Part shown: positions 22,754-25,483 of the stretch, piece after piece | How positions within the stretch are numbered: position 1 is the first letter of the stretch | How the letters are laid out: each line of letters opens with the position of its first letter | DNA from: a virus | Reading direction: 5' to 3' (one strand) | Length of the DNA stretch: 25,483 nt | Virus record (IMG/VR): IMGVR_UViG_3300021959_000347 | Location: 1 to 25,483 of that record | Notes under the pieces: generated by a model | What the model saw: only the letters and a program-made list of their open reading frames with translations | What the model was told of the DNA's origin: nothing | Database searches by the model: none | Made by a program: the position numbers and the translations under genes

Positions 22754-23642
22754 AATGCTCGATCTGTTTAGCGGTATTGGCGGCTTTAGTTACGCTGGAG
22801 AAAAGCTGGTTGGTGGCTTTGAGACAGTCGCGTTTTGCGAGTATGATAAACACGCGCAAAAAGTCTTGCGAAAGCATTGGCCTGACACTGAGATAATTGA
22901 TGACGTAAGGGAACTAGCAAATGACGCAGAAAGATTCAGAGGATCAGTTGACATTATTTGCGGCGGCTATCCTTGCCAGCCCTTCTCGCTTGCCGGGGTC
23001 AGACGAGGCGATAAAGATGACCGACACCTCTGGCCAGAAATGCTTAGAATTATCCAAGCTGTCAGGCCGACTTGGGTCATTGGAGAAAACGTTGCTGGCC
23101 ACATCTCTATGGGCCTCGACGAGGTGCTATCTTCGATGGAAGCCGCAGGCTACCAAGCAAGGTGCTACGTTATTCCGGCTGTCGCCGCAGACGCCCGCCA
23201 CCGCAGAGACAGATGCTGGATTATTGCACACGCCGACCGCGAAGGCGAACCAGCTAGCGCCGTCGATGAACAGCGGTTGGCACGAGCCTATGTGGGCGAC
23301 GCCCAACACGATGGATCATTTGCCAGCGGGGATATCGGGCGCGTACAAAGAAAGCCTGACAGGCAGACGCAAAAGATCGAGCAATCTGAGGGATCAGGTG
23401 ATGCAGGAACCAGCAATGCACCCAACACCGCAAGCACACGATGCGAAAGTGGGCAAAAATGGTCGAGGCTTGGGAGCGAAATATCAAGATGGCAATGGTG
23501 GGAACCTGAACCCGCAGTGGGTCGAGTGGCTAATGGGGTACCCGGTCGGGTACACCGAATTAGACAATTAGGGAACAGCATCGTGCCACAAGTGGCGGCG
23601 CGTATATTGTATGCGATAAAGGAAGCACATGAGCAGGCCTAA
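22746..23642 (+). CDS. DNA cytosine-5 methyltransferase
   Basis: A 298-aa C5-MTase from the ATG at 22746 (GTG 22743 possible). Motif I LDLFSGIGGF binds AdoMet. Motif IV is GGYPCQPFS with the catalytic Cys near residue 77, motif VI ENVAG, motif VIII RRDRCWIIA, and motif X RQLGNSIVPQ. The target-recognition part (residues about 170-265) is short and low in complexity. It methylates cytosine in a short sequence I cannot predict, probably to shield phage DNA from host restriction. It overlaps the genes on both sides. Codons about 59-275 also encode a second long ORF in the +1 frame. Confidence 0.93.
   Translation: MIKMLDLFSGIGGFSYAGEKLVGGFETVAFCEYDKHAQKVLRKHWPDTEIIDDVRELANDAERFRGSVDIICGGYPCQPFSLAGVRRGDKDDRHLWPEMLRIIQAVRPTWVIGENVAGHISMGLDEVLSSMEAAGYQARCYVIPAVAADARHRRDRCWIIAHADREGEPASAVDEQRLARAYVGDAQHDGSFASGDIGRVQRKPDRQTQKIEQSEGSGDAGTSNAPNTASTRCESGQKWSRLGSEISRWQWWEPEPAVGRVANGVPGRVHRIRQLGNSIVPQVAARILYAIKEAHEQA
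22921..23571 (+). CDS. Overprinted ORF inside the methyltransferase gene
   Basis: A 216-codon ORF lying wholly within the methyltransferase gene, shifted +1. AAGGGA (22907-22912) stands 8 nt before its ATG, ideal spacing. The protein reads like a known phage protein type, recalled from memory: LPGSDEAIKMTDTSGQKC, LGSLEKTLLATSLWAS, repeated TP motifs (LLHTPTAK, WATPNTMDH, MHPTPQAHD), and the end LNPQWVEWLMGYPVGYTEL. Similar proteins, I believe, occur near phage cytosine methyltransferases. Function unknown. Conservation might be real dual coding or a passive shadow of the conserved enzyme frame. Confidence 0.5.
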   Translation: MTQKDSEDQLTLFAAAILASPSRLPGSDEAIKMTDTSGQKCLELSKLSGRLGSLEKTLLATSLWASTRCYLRWKPQATKQGATLFRLSPQTPATAETDAGLLHTPTAKANQLAPSMNSGWHEPMWATPNTMDHLPAGISGAYKESLTGRRKRSSNLRDQVMQEPAMHPTPQAHDAKVGKNGRGLGAKYQDGNGGNLNPQWVEWLMGYPVGYTELDN

Positions 23643-24066
23643 GTATGAAAGCGACCTAGATAGGCGCAACGAACAGATCGTAGCTGATGCCCTCAAAGGC
23701 ATCGGCTTTGATCTGGTCAAGTTGCCGCCACACTATCGCTTGGATTACGTGCTGATCAAAGAAGGCAAGCCCAAGGCATTCATTGAGGTGAAGGCCAGAA
23801 CATTTGGGATGAACAAGTACGACACAGCACTGGTAAACCTACACAAGGTTATGGCGGCAAGGGCGTTGACCTTTGAAACTAACTTGCCAAGCTTTATGGT
23901 TGTGCTGTATCAGGATGCCCTCGCGCGGGTTTCATTCGCCGAGGAATTTGAATTGGGGTTTTTAGCAGGCGGTAGAAAAGATCGTAATGATCCAATGGAT
24001 AGAGATCTGGTTTGCTATTTCCCAATAGAGCGGTTCACAGTTGTGAGCCAAAACGTCAAAACGTGA
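23629..24066 (+). CDS. PD-(D/E)XK nuclease next to methyltransferase
   Basis: A 145-aa protein whose ATG overlaps the methyltransferase end by 14 nt. N-terminal RRNEQIVADALKG offers the first catalytic Glu. HYRLDYVLIKEGKPKAFIEV plus KAR supplies the Asp and E-x-K core, separated as in VRR-NUC and related small nucleases. The C-terminus is beta-rich (LVCYFPIERFTVVS). Tight coupling to a methyltransferase raises a restriction-modification pair, but surrounding replication genes make a recombination or DNA-processing nuclease equally likely. Confidence 0.72.
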   Translation: MSRPKYESDLDRRNEQIVADALKGIGFDLVKLPPHYRLDYVLIKEGKPKAFIEVKARTFGMNKYDTALVNLHKVMAARALTFETNLPSFMVVLYQDALARVSFAEEFELGFLAGGRKDRNDPMDRDLVCYFPIERFTVVSQNVKT

Positions 24067-24081
24067 AAAAGGAAAAACGTT

Positions 24082-24705
24082 ATGTATGAATATCAGAGTG
24101 CCGGGAACGGCGGCGGTGGTGACAGAACACCAATTCTTAAATTTTCTGCAAAGGATGGTAGCTTTGTCTGCGCTGACCGGGTCAATGTCGATGGGGCTTG
24201 GCAAACGCAGGAACGTGAAATCGATGCGCCGTTTAAGGCAGTATTCGATATGGCCGAGGTTGAAATGGGTTGGATGGCATTCAATCCAGCGCCAGATTTC
24301 GTAATGGTAAAGTCAGGCGCACAACGCCCAGAAAAACCAAGCGACGAGCATAAGTGGGGCTTCCGCATACGGCTGGCAAACAAAGACATTGGTGTTCGCG
24401 AGCTATCGAGCAGTTCAAAGAATGTGTACACCCGCATGATTGACCTGTTTAAGGCCTATGAGGCTGGCAAGGCAAGCAACCCTGGCAAAGTGCCAGTCGT
24501 TGAGGTGACAGGCACTGAGCGAGTCGTGCAGACCTTGTCAGATGGCAAGACACAGACTTGGCGCGTACCTGCTTGGACTTTGTCCGGTTGGGCAGATCGT
24601 CCTGAAATGCTGGACGGCGCAACAGAAACCACCCCGGATGTTACGGCACCCACAGCACCAGAGACTCCGGCTGGATCTGTGCAGGATGACGACATCTTTA
24701 AATAG
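24082..24705 (+). CDS. Putative single-stranded DNA-binding protein
   Basis: A 207-aa protein just before the primase gene. The body is beta-rich (ILKFSAKDGSFVCADRVN; HKWGFRIRLANKDIGVREL). The C-terminus is a Thr/Pro-rich linker ending in the acidic tip QDDDIFK, like the DDDIPF tail of SSB and the acidic tails of T7 gp2.5-type proteins, which recruit replication partners. I cannot confirm an OB fold by eye. Position between nuclease and primase supports an SSB role. AAAAAGGAAA precedes the ATG. Confidence 0.6.
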   Translation: MYEYQSAGNGGGGDRTPILKFSAKDGSFVCADRVNVDGAWQTQEREIDAPFKAVFDMAEVEMGWMAFNPAPDFVMVKSGAQRPEKPSDEHKWGFRIRLANKDIGVRELSSSSKNVYTRMIDLFKAYEAGKASNPGKVPVVEVTGTERVVQTLSDGKTQTWRVPAWTLSGWADRPEMLDGATETTPDVTAPTAPETPAGSVQDDDIFK

Positions 24706-24711
24706 GGTGGT

Positions 24712-24744
24712 GGGGCGGCAGGGTTCCCCTTGCCCTGCCGTCCC
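24712..24744 (+). repeat. Long GC-rich stem-loop between SSB and primase genes
   Basis: GGGGCGGCAGGG (24712-24723) pairs with CCCTGCCGTCCC (24733-24744), 12 pairs with one G-U, around a 9-nt loop. No T-run follows, so it is not a standard intrinsic terminator. It could protect the SSB mRNA 3' end, attenuate primase expression or be a DNA element. Confidence 0.55.
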
Positions 24745-24774
24745 AACTATTCAAGGGGGAAAGGGGTAATACAA

Positions 24775-25483
24775 ATGACTAACATAGCGGCATATATGGA
24801 GGCAGTTGCGCGTCACTACTTAGGTGAGCCAACTAGTGTGCGCGGAACAGAAATGCGTTTTGGACAGCACGGCAGTATGTCGGTGGATCTGCGTAAAGGA
24901 ACTTTTTTTAGCCACGAGGCCAATGTTGGCGGGGGCGTGGTGGATCTTGTGCGGATGTATGAGCCAGCCAGTCTGAACGGCTCACTGCCTGACATAATGG
25001 AACAGCAGTTCGGCATACCAAAGCGAACACAAGAGACTATGAAACCATCGAAATACCTGTCAAAGCAGTACGACTATTACGATCAAGACGGCGCACTGCG
25101 CTATCAGATCCAACGCTTTGAGCCGAAGACATTTAGACAGCGTCGGCCTGATGACAAGGGCGGTTGGCTGTACAATATGGATGGCGTAGAGGCAGTGCCG
25201 TACAACCTGCCAGCTATATTGCAGAACCCGGACGCACCGATATTTATCGTCGAGGGCGAAAAGTGTGCTGAGCGGCTGAACAGGCTAGACCTGATTGCAA
25301 CGACTAACCACGGCGGGTCGAAGAGCTGGAAGCCAGAGCTGAACAAGCACTTTGCGGGGCGTAACGTCATCGTGATACCCGACAACGACGAGGCTGGGAA
25401 GGCACATGCTGATGTTGTAGTCAGCCAGCTATACGGCGTTGCCAAGGCCATCAAGCGCATCGAGCTAGAAGGCGTCAAAGAAA
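24775..25483 (+). CDS. TOPRIM primase / primase-helicase, 3' truncated
   Basis: The gene runs off the right edge; 236 codons are visible. The start is an ATG with AAGGGG 8 nt upstream. The N-terminal part (RFGQHGSMSVDLRKGTFFSH, then NVGGGVVDLVRMYE) matches phage primase N-domains of the DnaG-like type, without a Cys zinc finger. The TOPRIM domain follows: FIVEGEKCAERL with Glu160 and Glu162, then VIPDNDEAGKAHA with Asp203, Asp205 and Gly208. A RecA-type helicase domain is likely beyond the edge, as in T7 gp4-like proteins, but is not visible. Confidence 0.85.
   Translation, partial: MTNIAAYMEAVARHYLGEPTSVRGTEMRFGQHGSMSVDLRKGTFFSHEANVGGGVVDLVRMYEPASLNGSLPDIMEQQFGIPKRTQETMKPSKYLSKQYDYYDQDGALRYQIQRFEPKTFRQRRPDDKGGWLYNMDGVEAVPYNLPAILQNPDAPIFIVEGEKCAERLNRLDLIATTNHGGSKSWKPELNKHFAGRNVIVIPDNDEAGKAHADVVVSQLYGVAKAIKRIELEGVKE

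Overview
The window looks like about 25 kb of a tailed-phage genome of podovirus (T7-like) build. It runs in standard late-gene order: portal, scaffold, capsid, tail tube A and B, four internal virion proteins, tail fibre, lysis genes. No bacterial housekeeping gene is present. The host is probably a marine alphaproteobacterium. This is an inference from the gene style (a GTA-type 3TM holin, an M15 peptidase endolysin, tail-fibre and capsid sequences like those of marine podophages), not something the sequence proves. Both ends cut through genes: the portal at the left and a TOPRIM primase or primase-helicase at the right.

Region 1 (2-16386, + strand) is the virion module. The portal, a Bbp19-like small protein and the scaffold are joined by overlapping start/stop codons and end at an intrinsic terminator (2184-2217). 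A sigma70-like promoter is folded into that terminator and leads into the capsid gene. Then come a small decoration-like protein, a second hairpin, tail tube proteins A and B, and internal virion proteins of 150, 563, 842 and 969 aa. The 842-aa protein has a GNAT-like domain and a complete second ORF overlapping its tail. A promoter-like element precedes the tail fibre. Region 2 (16389-18631, + strand) holds small membrane proteins, a PD-(D/E)XK-like nuclease, an M15 endolysin and a holin. It includes 51-aa and 27-aa membrane peptides that are easily missed.

Region 3 (18686-22025, - strand) is an inverted operon. In transcription order it holds a hypothetical protein, a serine recombinase, small unknowns, an HNH endonuclease, two small unknowns, a YqaJ-type exonuclease with an unusual start, and a LexA-like winged-helix repressor. 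It ends at a strong minus-strand terminator (18632-18658). Region 4 (22126-25483, + strand) starts from a divergent control region with an inverted repeat. It encodes a ribbon-helix-helix regulator, a Holliday-junction-resolvase-like nuclease, a DNA cytosine-5 methyltransferase, another PD-(D/E)XK nuclease, an SSB-like protein and the primase. The methyltransferase gene contains a 216-codon ORF in another frame with its own Shine-Dalgarno sequence.

Taken together, regions 3 and 4 are DNA replication, recombination and modification genes governed by two small DNA-binding proteins; regions 1 and 2 are late virion and lysis genes. The serine recombinase and two candidate repressors leave a temperate lifestyle possible but unproven. 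The main points for a second look are the overprinted ORF in the methyltransferase, the overlapping ORF at the end of the 842-aa virion protein, the GNAT-like domain in that protein, and the apparent ATA start of the exonuclease.
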